Shown here: positions 8,005-16,723 of the stretch, one piece after another
Numbering within the stretch: the first letter of the stretch is position 1
Layout of the letters: every line of letters begins with the position of its first letter
Assembly (NCBI GenBank): GCA_963816955.1
Contig: CAWFME010000005.1
Span: 744,001-808,000 of the forward strand
DNA length: 64,000 nt
Reading direction: 5' to 3'
From: DATFQI01 sp963816955
GTDB lineage: Bacteria > Actinomycetota > Thermoleophilia > Solirubrobacterales > Solirubrobacteraceae
The notes under the pieces: model-generated
Database searches by the model: none
Told to the model about the DNA's origin: nothing
The model's input: the letters and a program-made list of their open reading frames with translations, nothing else
Made by a program: the position numbers and the translations under genes

Positions 8005-10328
8005 CGCGCACGCGGTTGCCGGCGCCGTCGAAGGCCAGCGCTGCGACGTGGAAGCGGATGCGCCGGCCGGAGCGGAGCCTGCGCACCAGGCTCCGCGGCA
8101 GGGCGAGCGAGAGCCGGCGCGTGCGACCAGCCACGAGCGTCGCGCTACGTCGCAACCAGCGTCCGCGCGCGCGGACCGTGAGCCGTGCGCGCGCGGCTTC
8201 GTCGGCGCGCAGCGAGATCCGTAGCGCGCGCGTGTCGCGGCGGACCGTCGTCCACGACTGCCGCAGCCCTGGCGCGCGCACGTCGGCGGGCGGCGGCGGC
8301 ACGGTGACCGTCGGCGCCGGGTCCGCCGTCGGTTCGCCCGTGGGCTCCGGGTCCGGCTCGGTGGCCGGCTCGGGATCCGGGCTGGGCACGGGATCCACCG
8401 TCAGCTCGGGCACGCCGGGCGCGTCGGCCCCGAGCCGGAATCCAGTGCGCCATCGACGGCGTACCGGCGTCGTCGATCGCGAACAGCATGTAGTAGCCGG
8501 GCGGGGCCAGCGTGCCGTCGGCCGGCATGCGCACGTTGACGCCCTTCCCGGCGACGCGCGAGACGATCTCGAGCTCGACGAGCCGCTGGTTCATGTCGTT
8601 GGCGTGGGTGGTCGCCGCGGGCGCGACGAGGACGGCCCGCTCCGCCTCGCGAGCGGTGATCGGGATCCCGGCCACGTCCCCGTAGGGGGCGTTCGCGGGA
8701 GCGGCGCCGATCGCGGGTCGCGGCGCCGGGCCGTCGCCGTCGAACAGGTAGGGCGGCGAGTAGATCTCCGCCTCGTCGACGGTCGCGCCCGTGGCCGCCC
8801 ACGGGTCGGGCACATCCCCGACGTCCCAGTAGTCGTCGCCCGCCGAGAGCACGCGGCCGTCGGGCAGCAGGACCGCCGTCGAGTGGTACGTCCGCCACTT
8901 CGCCTGGGCGGGCCCGAGCCGCCACGCCGTGTCGGTGCCGGGCCGCAGCAGCTCCACGCGCTTGAGCTCCTGGTCGCGGCCCGTGTATGCGTTCTGCGTC
9001 CCGGGATCGGCGGCCGGGTCGCCGCCCGCGGTCACGCCGCCGGGCTCGAAGCCCGCGCCGCCCCCGACCGCGACGAGCGAGCCGTCGGGCAGGATCACGA
9101 CGTTGGAGCTCGAGCGCCCCACGTGCATCGGCGGCACGTCAGGGGAGGCGGACCAGCGCGGTGTCGCCGCGGCCACGTCGATCACGTCGGCGTCGCGCTG
9201 GGAGCGCTTGTCGCCGTCCTGGTCGACGTAGCCGCCGATCAGCGCGGCGCGCGTCGGCGCATTCGGCAGGATGACTCCGGCGCCGTAGCCGCGGTAGTAC
9301 GTGGTCAGGCCGCCGTAGCCGTCCTTGCCGCCGCCGATCGTCGTCCAGGCGGAGCCATCCGCGCCGGCCCCGTCCAGCGCTGCGGTGTCCAGCAGGGCGG
9401 ACTGGATCGAGTCCGGCCCGCCGAGCAGCACGTCGCCGCCCGGCATCGTGAACAGGTGCGGGTAGAACGGGAACCACTGGAACACGCCCGGCACGGCGTC
9501 GCCCGCCGGCACGTGGCGCAGCGAGCCGTCGCGCCAGTCGAAGATCTCGAGGTCGCGGTTGTCCGCCGCGCTGCCGGTCTCGTCGAGGCCGGCGTAGATC
9601 GCGATGCGCCCGTCCGCGAGCTCGACCTGGCTCGGATACCAGCGGCCGTGGCGCATGCGGCCGGCGAAGCTCCACGTCTCCGTCCACGGGTCGAACAGGA
9701 ACGCGATGTCGAGCCCCTTGAAGTCGCCGCCCGCCTGATAGTCGGGGTAGGCGAGCGTCCCTCCGGCTGCGAACACCCGCCCATCGGGCAGCAGGGATTG
9801 TCCGGAGCAGAACACCGGGGCGTCCTCGACGTCGCCGTCGCCGTCCAGATCGAGCTTGGGCGTGACGTCCTCGGGCGGCAGCTCCGGATGCGCCGGGTCC
9901 CACAGCATGGCGGGCGTCGTGTTGGCGCGGGTGCCGTCGGTGGAGTCGATCGGCGGGCGGCCCCACATCAGGACCTTGCCCGTCGGCAGGACCACGGAGT
10001 GGATCGCGTAGCCGGGCAGATCGATCCGCTCGCCCGCCGGCGTCCAGCGGCCGACCTCCTCCGCCGGAGCGTCAACGCTGAGCTGCGCCGCGCGGCGGGC
10101 CCTCGCGGTCGTGCTGCGGAGGATCGCCCGGCGGCGGGCCGGGGCGAGCGCCCGCCAACGGCGCGCCGCATCGCTCAGCGCGCGGTCTTCGAGCGCGTGC
10201 TCCCGCGCGTGGGAGCTCGCGAGCCGGGTCGCGGTCGCGGTCGGGTGCGCAGCGGCCGTCGCGCACGTCGATGCCGCGATCAGGGCCGTCGTCACGACCG
10301 CGGCCCACCGTCGATCCTGCACATCCAT
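7979..10328 (-). CDS. secreted galactose oxidase-like copper-radical oxidase, frameshifted near 8440
   Basis: A signal peptide (about residues 1-27) is followed by a seven-bladed-propeller oxidase with repeated LPDGRV and GG blade motifs and a C-terminal DUF1929 domain. All copper-radical ligands known from galactose and glyoxal oxidases can be matched: Cys174 (VFCSG) and Tyr231 (RWYPS) for the thioether cofactor, Tyr481-His482 (TYHST) and His575 (TTHAND). At MAHWI (residue 630) the frame shifts. Removing one T from ATTCCGG gives WIRLGADAPG, joining to a Pro/Glu-rich linker and a basic C-terminal domain that ends at 7979. The enzyme would oxidise primary alcohols or aldehydes to produce H2O2. 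A break here leaves the oxidase core intact. Confidence 0.82.
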
Positions 10329-10352
10329 GCGCGATCGAGCGTACCGGACGCG

Positions 10353-11543
10353 CTAAGCCGCGTCGCCGCTCAGCAGCCTGCTGCGCAGGCGCTCGCGCGC
10401 CTCGCCGAAGCGCGTCACCTCGTAGGCGACCAGTCCGACCAGCAGCGCGGCGAGGCCGCCCAGCGCGGCCAGCGCCGGGACCTCGACGGCGAGCGGGATC
10501 AGCAGCGGCAGCACGACCGCCATCACGAGCCGCTGGCGGTTGAGGGTGTGGATGTTGCGCCAGCGGAAGGCGACGTGGGCGAGCAGGTAGAGGGAGGTGC
10601 CGCCGAGCAGCGCGACGGCCGGCACCAGCTTCAGCGCCTCGTCGGTGTGCTCGAGCGTCTTCTTGAGCCCGAGCGCCAGCAGCACGATCCCCGCCACCAT
10701 CGCGAAGTGCAGGTAGGAGTACGAGTCGCGCGCGATCTCGTTCTGCTCCTTGCCCGGCTCGGCGTTCTCGAGCCGGCGGGCCGCGACCAGCGCGACGACG
10801 TCGAAGTACAGCCACCACAGGGCGCAGGCCACCGCCGTGCCGAGGACGGCCGCGGCGCCGACCCCGGCCGTGACGCCCACCACCTCGGCGCCGACACCGA
10901 TGGCGACGATCGACTCGCCGAGCGCGATGATCACGATCAGGCCGTGGCGCTCGGCGAAGTGCTCGGGCATCAGCCGCCAGCCGCTCGAGTCGATCACGAG
11001 CGGGCCGCCGACGTCGAGCACGAGCGCGATCGCCCACAGCGCGCCCTGCAGTTCGCCGTCCGTGAACGCGGCGGCTCCGAGCAGGCCGACGCCGATCGCG
11101 GTCGAGATCGCGAGCCCGATCGCCGAGCTGCGCAGGCCAGGGTCGTCGCGGCCGGCGATCACCAGCAGGGTGACCTGCATCGCGCGCACGAAGCCGTAGG
11201 CGACGACGAAGATCCACGCGTCCTCGCCGAACGCCTCCGGGATCGCGAGCGCGACGACGAGCAGCGCGGCCATGGCGGCGAAGATGACCAGCCGGACCGA
11301 GCCCTCCTCGGGGTCGATCGCGCTGCACGCCCACGTGTAGCCCACCCACGCCCACCACATCACGCCGAGGATCGCCACGCCCTTGGCCAGCCCGGTCCAC
11401 GTCGGCTCGTGCGCCATCAGCGCGGTGCACTGCGTGAGCGCCAGCACGAACACGAGATCGAAGAACAGCTCGAGCGGGCTCACGCGGTCGTCGTCGCGCC
11501 GCTTGGTCGTGATGTGCGGGCGGCGGATGCGGGTCGTGCTCAC
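10353..11543 (-). CDS. LtrA family membrane protein
   Basis: This roughly 396-residue protein has about twelve hydrophobic segments. It carries the LtrA (low temperature requirement A) signatures PLELFFDLVFV near the N-terminus and HFAERHGLIVIIALGES in the middle. The biochemical role of LtrA proteins is not settled; the first was linked to growth of Listeria at low temperature. I chose the GTG at 11543 because a GAGAGG sequence lies nine bases upstream; an ATG at 11552 is an alternative. The gene runs in the same direction as the oxidase downstream (24-base gap) and rsgA upstream. Confidence 0.88.
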   Translation of the reverse strand: MSTTRIRRPHITTKRRDDDRVSPLELFFDLVFVLALTQCTALMAHEPTWTGLAKGVAILGVMWWAWVGYTWACSAIDPEEGSVRLVIFAAMAALLVVALAIPEAFGEDAWIFVVAYGFVRAMQVTLLVIAGRDDPGLRSSAIGLAISTAIGVGLLGAAAFTDGELQGALWAIALVLDVGGPLVIDSSGWRLMPEHFAERHGLIVIIALGESIVAIGVGAEVVGVTAGVGAAAVLGTAVACALWWLYFDVVALVAARRLENAEPGKEQNEIARDSYSYLHFAMVAGIVLLALGLKKTLEHTDEALKLVPAVALLGGTSLYLLAHVAFRWRNIHTLNRQRLVMAVVLPLLIPLAVEVPALAALGGLAALLVGLVAYEVTRFGEARERLRSRLLSGDAA

Positions 11544-11575
11544 TCCCCGCATCCTCTCACCCGCCCGTGACGCCT

Positions 11576-12610
11576 TCACCGGTGGCGCGTCCGCGCGCGG
11601 ATCTCCTTCCGGTGGCGCTTGTGGAACGCCCGCGAGCGCGCGCGGCGCTCGGCGGCGCTGAGCCCCTCGCGCTCGAGCTTGCGCATCGCCGCCAGGCGGT
11701 CGGGCGCGAGCTCGCCGGCCGCGACCGCCTCCGCCACGCCGCAGCCGGGCTCCCCGTCGTGGCGGCAGTCGGCGAAGTGGCAGCGTGCGGCGGCCTCCAC
11801 GACGTCGGCGAACGCGTCCTCCACGCCGGCCGCGGACGCCATCCGCGGCAGCCGCAGGCCGGGCGTGTCGATCAGCAGTGCTGGGGGTGCAGCGCCCTCG
11901 AGCACGAACAGCTCGCGGTGGGTGGTCGCGTGCCGCCCGCGCGCGTCGCGCTCGCGCACCTCGAGCGTGCGCTGGCGCTCCTCCCCGAGCAGGAGGTTCA
12001 CGAGCGTGCTCTTGCCGACGCCCGACATCCCGACGAGCGCGTGCGTGCGCCCGGGGGTCAGCCGGGCGCGCAGCCCGTTGACGCCCCAGCCGTCGCGGGC
12101 GGACAGCACGATCGCCTCCGTCCCGGTGGCCGCCGACACCGCCGCGGTCTCACCGACCGGGTCGCGGGCGAGGTCGCCCTTCGTGCAGACGACGAGCACC
12201 TCCACCCCGCCGGCGTTCGCGAGCGCGACGAAGCGCTCGAGCCGGCGCAGGTTGAGGTCCATGTCGAGCGAGGTCGTCACGAGGCAGAGGTCGACGTTGG
12301 CGGCCAGCGCCTCCTCGCGCGCGTCGCCGCCGGCGCGCGAGAGCAGCGTGCGCCGCGGCAGGACGTGGCGGATCACCTCGCCGCCGCGCAGCGCGACCCA
12401 GTCGCCCGTCGTGGGCAGCTCGGCCGGGCCGCGCGCGGCGGCCTCCAGCGCGCCCGCCACAGGCACGAGCTTGTTCACGTCGTCACCGCGGACGGCGTAG
12501 AGGCCGCGGTGCACCGCGGTCACGCGCGCGGGGACGAGCGCGTGGTCACTGTGATGGTCGGCGAGGGCCTCGGCCCATCCGCCGTCCCACCCGAGGGTGG
12601 AGAGGTTCAA
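11576..12610 (-). CDS. rsgA: ribosome small-subunit-dependent GTPase A
   Basis: RsgA is a circularly permuted GTPase that helps late 30S maturation. The permuted order is visible: TKGD (G4, about residue 143) precedes GMSGVGKST (P-loop, about 193), which precedes DTPG (G3, about 241). A C-terminal zinc-binding set follows (CHFADCRHDGEPGC, about 283-296). An N-terminal OB-like region precedes these. Length of 344 is normal. The start is a TTG with AAGGAG eight bases upstream. The 226 bases between this start and the next gene hold no recognised element. Confidence 0.95.
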   Translation of the reverse strand: MNLSTLGWDGGWAEALADHHSDHALVPARVTAVHRGLYAVRGDDVNKLVPVAGALEAAARGPAELPTTGDWVALRGGEVIRHVLPRRTLLSRAGGDAREEALAANVDLCLVTTSLDMDLNLRRLERFVALANAGGVEVLVVCTKGDLARDPVGETAAVSAATGTEAIVLSARDGWGVNGLRARLTPGRTHALVGMSGVGKSTLVNLLLGEERQRTLEVRERDARGRHATTHRELFVLEGAAPPALLIDTPGLRLPRMASAAGVEDAFADVVEAAARCHFADCRHDGEPGCGVAEAVAAGELAPDRLAAMRKLEREGLSAAERRARSRAFHKRHRKEIRARTRHR

Positions 12611-12836
12611 CTCCGAGCTCCTTCGCGAAAGGGGAATGAATGCGGCGTGGGCGGCCGCGCGGCGGAGAGATGCTCAGGGCCGCGCGGCGGACTCAGGAGG
12701 CCGCGGCGAAGGTGCGGTGCTGTCGCGAGATGGAAAGCACGGACTCCAAGGTACGGGCCGCCGCGCCGCCCGTCCAGTACGGCTGGCACGAGGGTTGCAC
12801 TGGAGGCGTCGATTGGGAGAGGATCGGTCGGTCGCC

Positions 12837-13412
12837 ATGAGCACCGAGGCCGAGACCGCGCCGGAGCCGCCCCGCCCGATCGGAGGCGCGGGGGTGCTGG
12901 CCGCGGGCGCGATGGGCGCGGTCGTGGCGCTCGCGCTCGGCCTCTACAGCCGCGCGCACGACCCTCAGAGCGACCTCGCGATCACGCTCGGCTTCGCGGA
13001 CACGATCACGATGAAGGTCTGGCTGTCGACCGTCGCGATCCTGTTCGCGCTGTTCCAGATCTTCTCCGCGCTGTGGCTGTACGGGCGGCTGCCGATCGCG
13101 AACCGGCCGTCGTGGCTCATGCACGCCCACCGGATCTCGGGGCGGCTCGCGTTCCTGTTCAGCCTGCCGGTCGCCTACCACTGCCTCTACCAGCTCGCGT
13201 TCCAGGACACGACGACCCGCGTGCTCGCCCATTCTCTGCTGGGCTGCCTGTTCTACGGGGCGTTCGCGACCAAGGTGACGATCATCCACATGCCGGGGCG
13301 GGCGGGCGTCTGGCTGCCGGTGATCGGCGGGACCGTGTTCGCCTTGCTCGTCGCCACCTGGGTGACGAGCGGCCTCTGGTACATCAGCACGAGCGGGATC
13401 CCGTCGCCCTGA
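12837..13412 (+). CDS. five-helix membrane protein with conserved histidines (DUF6529-like)
   Basis: The 191-residue product has five predicted membrane helices. Histidines lie at or near helix ends and centres: His96/His98 (MHAHR), His115 (AYHCLY), His132 (LAHSLLG) and His151 (IIHMPG). This spacing resembles cytochrome b561- or ferric reductase-type membrane proteins that hold b hemes, so a heme-binding role is plausible. The resemblance to DUF6529 is from memory. The stop overlaps the next start (ATGA), and that gene encodes a cytochrome c, so the two probably form one electron-transfer unit. GAGAGG precedes the ATG. Confidence 0.7.
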   Translation: MSTEAETAPEPPRPIGGAGVLAAGAMGAVVALALGLYSRAHDPQSDLAITLGFADTITMKVWLSTVAILFALFQIFSALWLYGRLPIANRPSWLMHAHRISGRLAFLFSLPVAYHCLYQLAFQDTTTRVLAHSLLGCLFYGAFATKVTIIHMPGRAGVWLPVIGGTVFALLVATWVTSGLWYISTSGIPSP

Positions 13413-13783
13413 TGCTGGCCACCATCGACCGCGGGTTCGCGTGGGTCACGTGGCTGCTGGCGGCGTTCGCCGTGGCCGTGCTGCTGATCGGGCCGCAGTT
13501 GATCGGGGCCGAGAAGCCACCGCCCACGCCCCAGCAGGTCGAGACGACCGCGGCCAGCGGCCAGGAGGTCTTCACCTCGACCTGCGGCGGCTGCCACACG
13601 CTCGGGGACGCCGGGACGTCGGGCGCGAGCGGCCCGAACCTCGACGAGGCCGGGCCCGACGCGGCGACGGTGAAGGCCTACGTCCGCGGCGGCGGGGGCG
13701 GCATGCCGGCGTTCGGCGACCAGCTCTCCAACGCCGAGATCGACGCGGTCGCCGCCTACGTCTCGAGCGTCGCGGGCGGCTAG
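13412..13783 (+). CDS. membrane-anchored c-type cytochrome
   Basis: This 123-residue protein has an uncleaved N-terminal anchor (about residues 10-32), a Pro-rich spacer and one cytochrome c domain. The heme attachment site is CGGCH at residues 58-62, and Met98 in GGMPAF is the likely sixth ligand. The helix LSNAEIDAVAAYV closes the fold. It would face the outside of the membrane. It is translationally coupled to the preceding five-helix protein, suggesting electron transfer between a b-type membrane partner and this domain. Confidence 0.92.
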   Translation: MLATIDRGFAWVTWLLAAFAVAVLLIGPQLIGAEKPPPTPQQVETTAASGQEVFTSTCGGCHTLGDAGTSGASGPNLDEAGPDAATVKAYVRGGGGGMPAFGDQLSNAEIDAVAAYVSSVAGG

Positions 13784-13787
13784 GAGC

Positions 13788-14732
13788 CTAGGCCGCGCGC
13801 GGGCGGGCGCTGGCGCGGCGGCGCAGCAGCGAGCGCCAGGCCTCGTCGTCGAGCGAGGCGGGCTCGGTGGCGGCGATCCAGTCGAGCAGCGCAGTGGCGA
13901 GCGCGTCCGGCGCCTCGATGTGCGGGAAGTGCGCGGCCCCGGCCAGCTCGACGAAGCGGCTGTGCGGCACCGCGGCGTGCGCGGCGCGGCCGTGCTCGAT
14001 CGGGATCGTGCGGTCGCGCTCGCCCCAGGCGATCAGCGTCGGCACCGCCTCGAGCAGGTACAGCCGGTCGGCGGCGCTCACGCGCTGGCCGCGGGCGTCG
14101 ATGACCGCGCGCAGGGTGTGCACGAACGCCTCGCGGGCGCCGGGCCCGCCGAGCGGGCGCAGCGCGCGGGCGATCGCCTGCAGCTGCACGCCGAGCCCGG
14201 AGCCGCGCTCGCGCAGCCGGGAGCCCGCGCGGTCGAGCGCGCCCGTGACGCGGTCGGCGCCCGCGAGCGAGATCAGCGCGGACGCGCCCGGGACCGCGAT
14301 CGAGCGCAGCAGCGGCGAGACCTCAGGCCCGAGGCCGCCGCTCGAGACCAGCCCGAGCCGCTCGACCCGGTGCGGGAACTGCCAGAAGAAGACCATCGCC
14401 ACGCCGCCGCCGAAGGAGTGGCCAACGATCGTCGCCCGTCCCACCCCGAGCGCTGACAGGAGGTCGCGGATGACCGACGCGTGCGCGCCGAGCGAGTAGT
14501 CGCCGCGCGGGGTCGCCGAGTCGCCGTGGCCGACCAGGTCGGGCACGATCACCGTGTGGCGCTCGGCGAGCGCCAGCGCGACCTGCCGCCAGTGCCGGGA
14601 AGAGTTGACCATCCCGTGGATCAGCACGACCGGCGGCCCGGCGCCCGCGGTGCGGTAGACGACCTGGTGCCCGTGCAGATCGATCTCCCACGCGCCGAAC
14701 GGATCGTGCGCAACACCGTGGAGCTCGGGCAT
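13788..14732 (-). CDS. alpha/beta-fold hydrolase
   Basis: The 314-residue protein has the alpha/beta hydrolase landmarks in order. These are an oxyanion HG motif (LIHGMVNS, about residue 38), the nucleophile elbow GHSFGG (about 105-110), an acid-bearing GERDRTIP (about 237) and a catalytic His in AAHFPHIEAP (about 265). No signal peptide is seen. It resembles esterase or C-C hydrolase type enzymes, but substrate cannot be inferred. Its end lies four bases from the convergent cytochrome gene. Confidence 0.88.
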   Translation of the reverse strand: MPELHGVAHDPFGAWEIDLHGHQVVYRTAGAGPPVVLIHGMVNSSRHWRQVALALAERHTVIVPDLVGHGDSATPRGDYSLGAHASVIRDLLSALGVGRATIVGHSFGGGVAMVFFWQFPHRVERLGLVSSGGLGPEVSPLLRSIAVPGASALISLAGADRVTGALDRAGSRLRERGSGLGVQLQAIARALRPLGGPGAREAFVHTLRAVIDARGQRVSAADRLYLLEAVPTLIAWGERDRTIPIEHGRAAHAAVPHSRFVELAGAAHFPHIEAPDALATALLDWIAATEPASLDDEAWRSLLRRRASARPRAA

Positions 14733-14805
14733 GGCTCGAGCCTATCGGCCGTCAGCGGACGAATCTCGCATTCCCCGCCCGCGCCGGTTGCGTCATATTC
14801 CCCGT

Positions 14806-15831
14806 ATGGACTATGCGGGCGGGCATGAGGTCATCGTCACCGGAGGCCTGGGCTTCATCGGCTCCCACGTCGTCGACGCGCTCCTGGCCGCCGGCCGGCG
14901 CGTGGTCGTCATCGACTCGATGGAGGCCGCCGTCACGGACGGCGCCGAGTACGAGCGGCACCCCGGCTGCGTCGTGTGGCGCGAGTCGATCTCCGAGTAC
15001 TTCGATCGCGGCCGCGACTTCGCGGGGGCCGACCGCGTCATCCACGCGGCGTCCCCGGTCGGGCCGGCCGGGATCCTGCATCGGCAGGGACGTCTGGGCA
15101 ACGACATCGTCACGTCGACCCAGCTCGTCGTCGAAGGCTGTCTCGATGCCGGCGCGGCGCTCTGCAGCTTCAGCTCGGCCGAGGTCTACGGGCGCAGCGG
15201 CCTGCTGAGCGAGACCGACGAGGTGGTCGTGCCGGCCCGCCACAACGCGCGGCTCGAGTACGCGATCGCCAAGCGGCTGACGGAGACGATCGCCATCAAC
15301 TCGCGCCATCGCGGGCTCGTCGCGACCGTCGTGCGCCCGTTCAACGTCACCGGCGCCCGGCAGTCGCGCGCCGGCGGCTTCGTGCTGCCGACGTTCGTGC
15401 AGCAGGCGCTCGCGGACGAGCCGCTCACCGTGTTCGCGGGCGGCACGCAGATCCGCGCCTTCCTCTCGGCACGCGACCTCACGCGCTTCGTCGTCGACCA
15501 CCTCGACGACGCGCTCGCGCACGGCGCCCCCGTCTTCAACCTGGGCAACGACGTCAACGCGACCAGCATCTGGGCGCTCGCCGAGCGCGTCGTCCGCCTG
15601 CTGGACAGCGCCTCCCCGATCGAGCACCGCGACGCGCGCGCGATCCACGGCCCGCTCTACGAGGAGGCCGAGTCGCTCGAGAAGCTGCCCGTCGCGGGCG
15701 CCGCGGCCGAGATCGGCTGGCGCCCGCAGGTCTCGCTCGACGAGCTGATCGAGGAGACCGCCGCGTTCTACCGCAGCCACCGCGACGTGCGCGCGGAGCG
15801 CAGCAGCCGCGCCGCGAGTGGCGTTGCCTGA
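14806..15831 (+). CDS. NAD-dependent sugar epimerase/dehydratase (extended SDR)
   Basis: The 341-residue protein has the extended-SDR nucleotide motif GGLGFIGSH (about residues 13-21), a Ser in SFSSAEVYG (about 126) and the catalytic YAIAK (about 152-156). The family remodels nucleotide-linked sugars. The ATG was preferred to an upstream in-frame ATG because a CATATT box (14794-14799) ends six bases before it, consistent with leaderless expression. The downstream PIG-L deacetylase overlaps by 14 bases, so both likely act on the same sugar. Confidence 0.88.
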   Translation: MDYAGGHEVIVTGGLGFIGSHVVDALLAAGRRVVVIDSMEAAVTDGAEYERHPGCVVWRESISEYFDRGRDFAGADRVIHAASPVGPAGILHRQGRLGNDIVTSTQLVVEGCLDAGAALCSFSSAEVYGRSGLLSETDEVVVPARHNARLEYAIAKRLTETIAINSRHRGLVATVVRPFNVTGARQSRAGGFVLPTFVQQALADEPLTVFAGGTQIRAFLSARDLTRFVVDHLDDALAHGAPVFNLGNDVNATSIWALAERVVRLLDSASPIEHRDARAIHGPLYEEAESLEKLPVAGAAAEIGWRPQVSLDELIEETAAFYRSHRDVRAERSSRAASGVA

Positions 15832-16525
15832 GCTGCCGCGGTCCGCTCTCGTCCTCGCGCCCCACGCCGACGACGAGGCGATGGGGTGCTCGGGGCTGAT
15901 GGCGCGGATGGCCGAGGCGGGCGCGCGGATCCACGTGCTCTACCTCGCCGTCGACGGCTTCCACCACTACGGGCTCGAGGGCGAGACGACCTACGCCCAG
16001 CGCGTCGCCGAGATCGAGCGCGTGCTGGAGCTGTTCGGCGACGGCTGCAGCTACGAGATCGCCTACGGCGACCAGGACATGATCGAGCGGCTCGACGCGC
16101 TGCCCCAGCGCGACCTCGTCGACCGCTTCGAGGCGGCGCTCAACGCGCACGAGCCCGAGCTGCTGCTGCTCCCGGCGGTCCCGGACTACGACCAGGACCA
16201 CACGGCGGTGTTCGCGGCCGGGGTCGCCGCCGCCCGCCCGATCGCGCCGCGCTTCGGCAAGTGGCTGGCCCCGCGGGTGCTGACCTACGAGATGACGAAG
16301 CTCCAGTGGGCCGCCTCACCGCTGCCGCGCTTCGCGTCCTTCTGCGACATCACCGACGTGATCGAGACCAAGCTCGAGGCGGTCCGCCGCTACGAGACGA
16401 TGCTGCGCCCGTCACCGCACATCCGCAGCCTCGACAGCGTCCGCGCGCTCGCCACGATCCGCGGAGCGGAGATCGGCGTGACCTACGCCGAGGCCTTCGG
16501 CGTCCTGCGCGAGCGCCTCGGCTAG
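15818..16525 (+). CDS. PIG-L family deacetylase
   Basis: This 235-residue protein has the zinc motif PHADDEAMG near residue 15 and the second motif DYDQDH near 123. These are the His/Asp metal set of PIG-L/LmbE enzymes, which remove acetyl groups from N-acetylglucosamine-type sugars (for example in mycothiol or bacillithiol synthesis). The GTG start overlaps the epimerase end; a TTG six bases later is possible. Coupling to the epimerase suggests a nucleotide-sugar or glycoside substrate rather than mycothiol. Confidence 0.87.
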   Translation: MALPELPRSALVLAPHADDEAMGCSGLMARMAEAGARIHVLYLAVDGFHHYGLEGETTYAQRVAEIERVLELFGDGCSYEIAYGDQDMIERLDALPQRDLVDRFEAALNAHEPELLLLPAVPDYDQDHTAVFAAGVAAARPIAPRFGKWLAPRVLTYEMTKLQWAASPLPRFASFCDITDVIETKLEAVRRYETMLRPSPHIRSLDSVRALATIRGAEIGVTYAEAFGVLRERLG

Positions 16526-16528
16526 CCG

Positions 16529-16723
16529 ATGCCCGAGCCCGCTCGGCTGCATAGCGGGACGTTCTACGTCCGCGAGCGCGACGGGGAGCTCTGGAACTGC
16601 TTCCGGCTCCGGATGACGACGCCGGACGGCATCGAGCAAGCCTGGGACACCGGCCGCGGCTACGACGACCTGCCCGTCGACGTCGACCTGCCCGAGGCGC
16701 TGCGGACGTTCATCGAGGCATAG
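16529..16723 (+). CDS. small hypothetical protein
   Basis: A 64-residue product starts three bases after the deacetylase stop and has coding-like composition (FYVRERDGELWNCFRLRM, then a Pro/Asp-rich end). No family is recognised. It probably belongs to the epimerase-deacetylase unit. Its last 14 bases overlap the convergent transporter gene. Confidence 0.5.
   Translation: MPEPARLHSGTFYVRERDGELWNCFRLRMTTPDGIEQAWDTGRGYDDLPVDVDLPEALRTFIEA

Noticed and set aside
8001..11570. A 1,189-codon open frame opposite the copper oxidase and LtrA genes
   Set aside because: It is Arg/Gly/His-rich without domains and mirrors the codon bias of the genes on the other strand. Long antisense frames are expected in such GC-rich DNA.
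12611..12836. Riboswitch or small gene upstream of the multi-histidine membrane protein
   Set aside because: Only short G/C-rich pairings were visible and no known motif or coding pattern.
12597..12836. N-terminal extension of the multi-histidine membrane protein
   Set aside because: The extension is Arg/Gly-rich low-complexity sequence; the ATG at 12837 has a GAGAGG ribosome site and begins a normal membrane protein.
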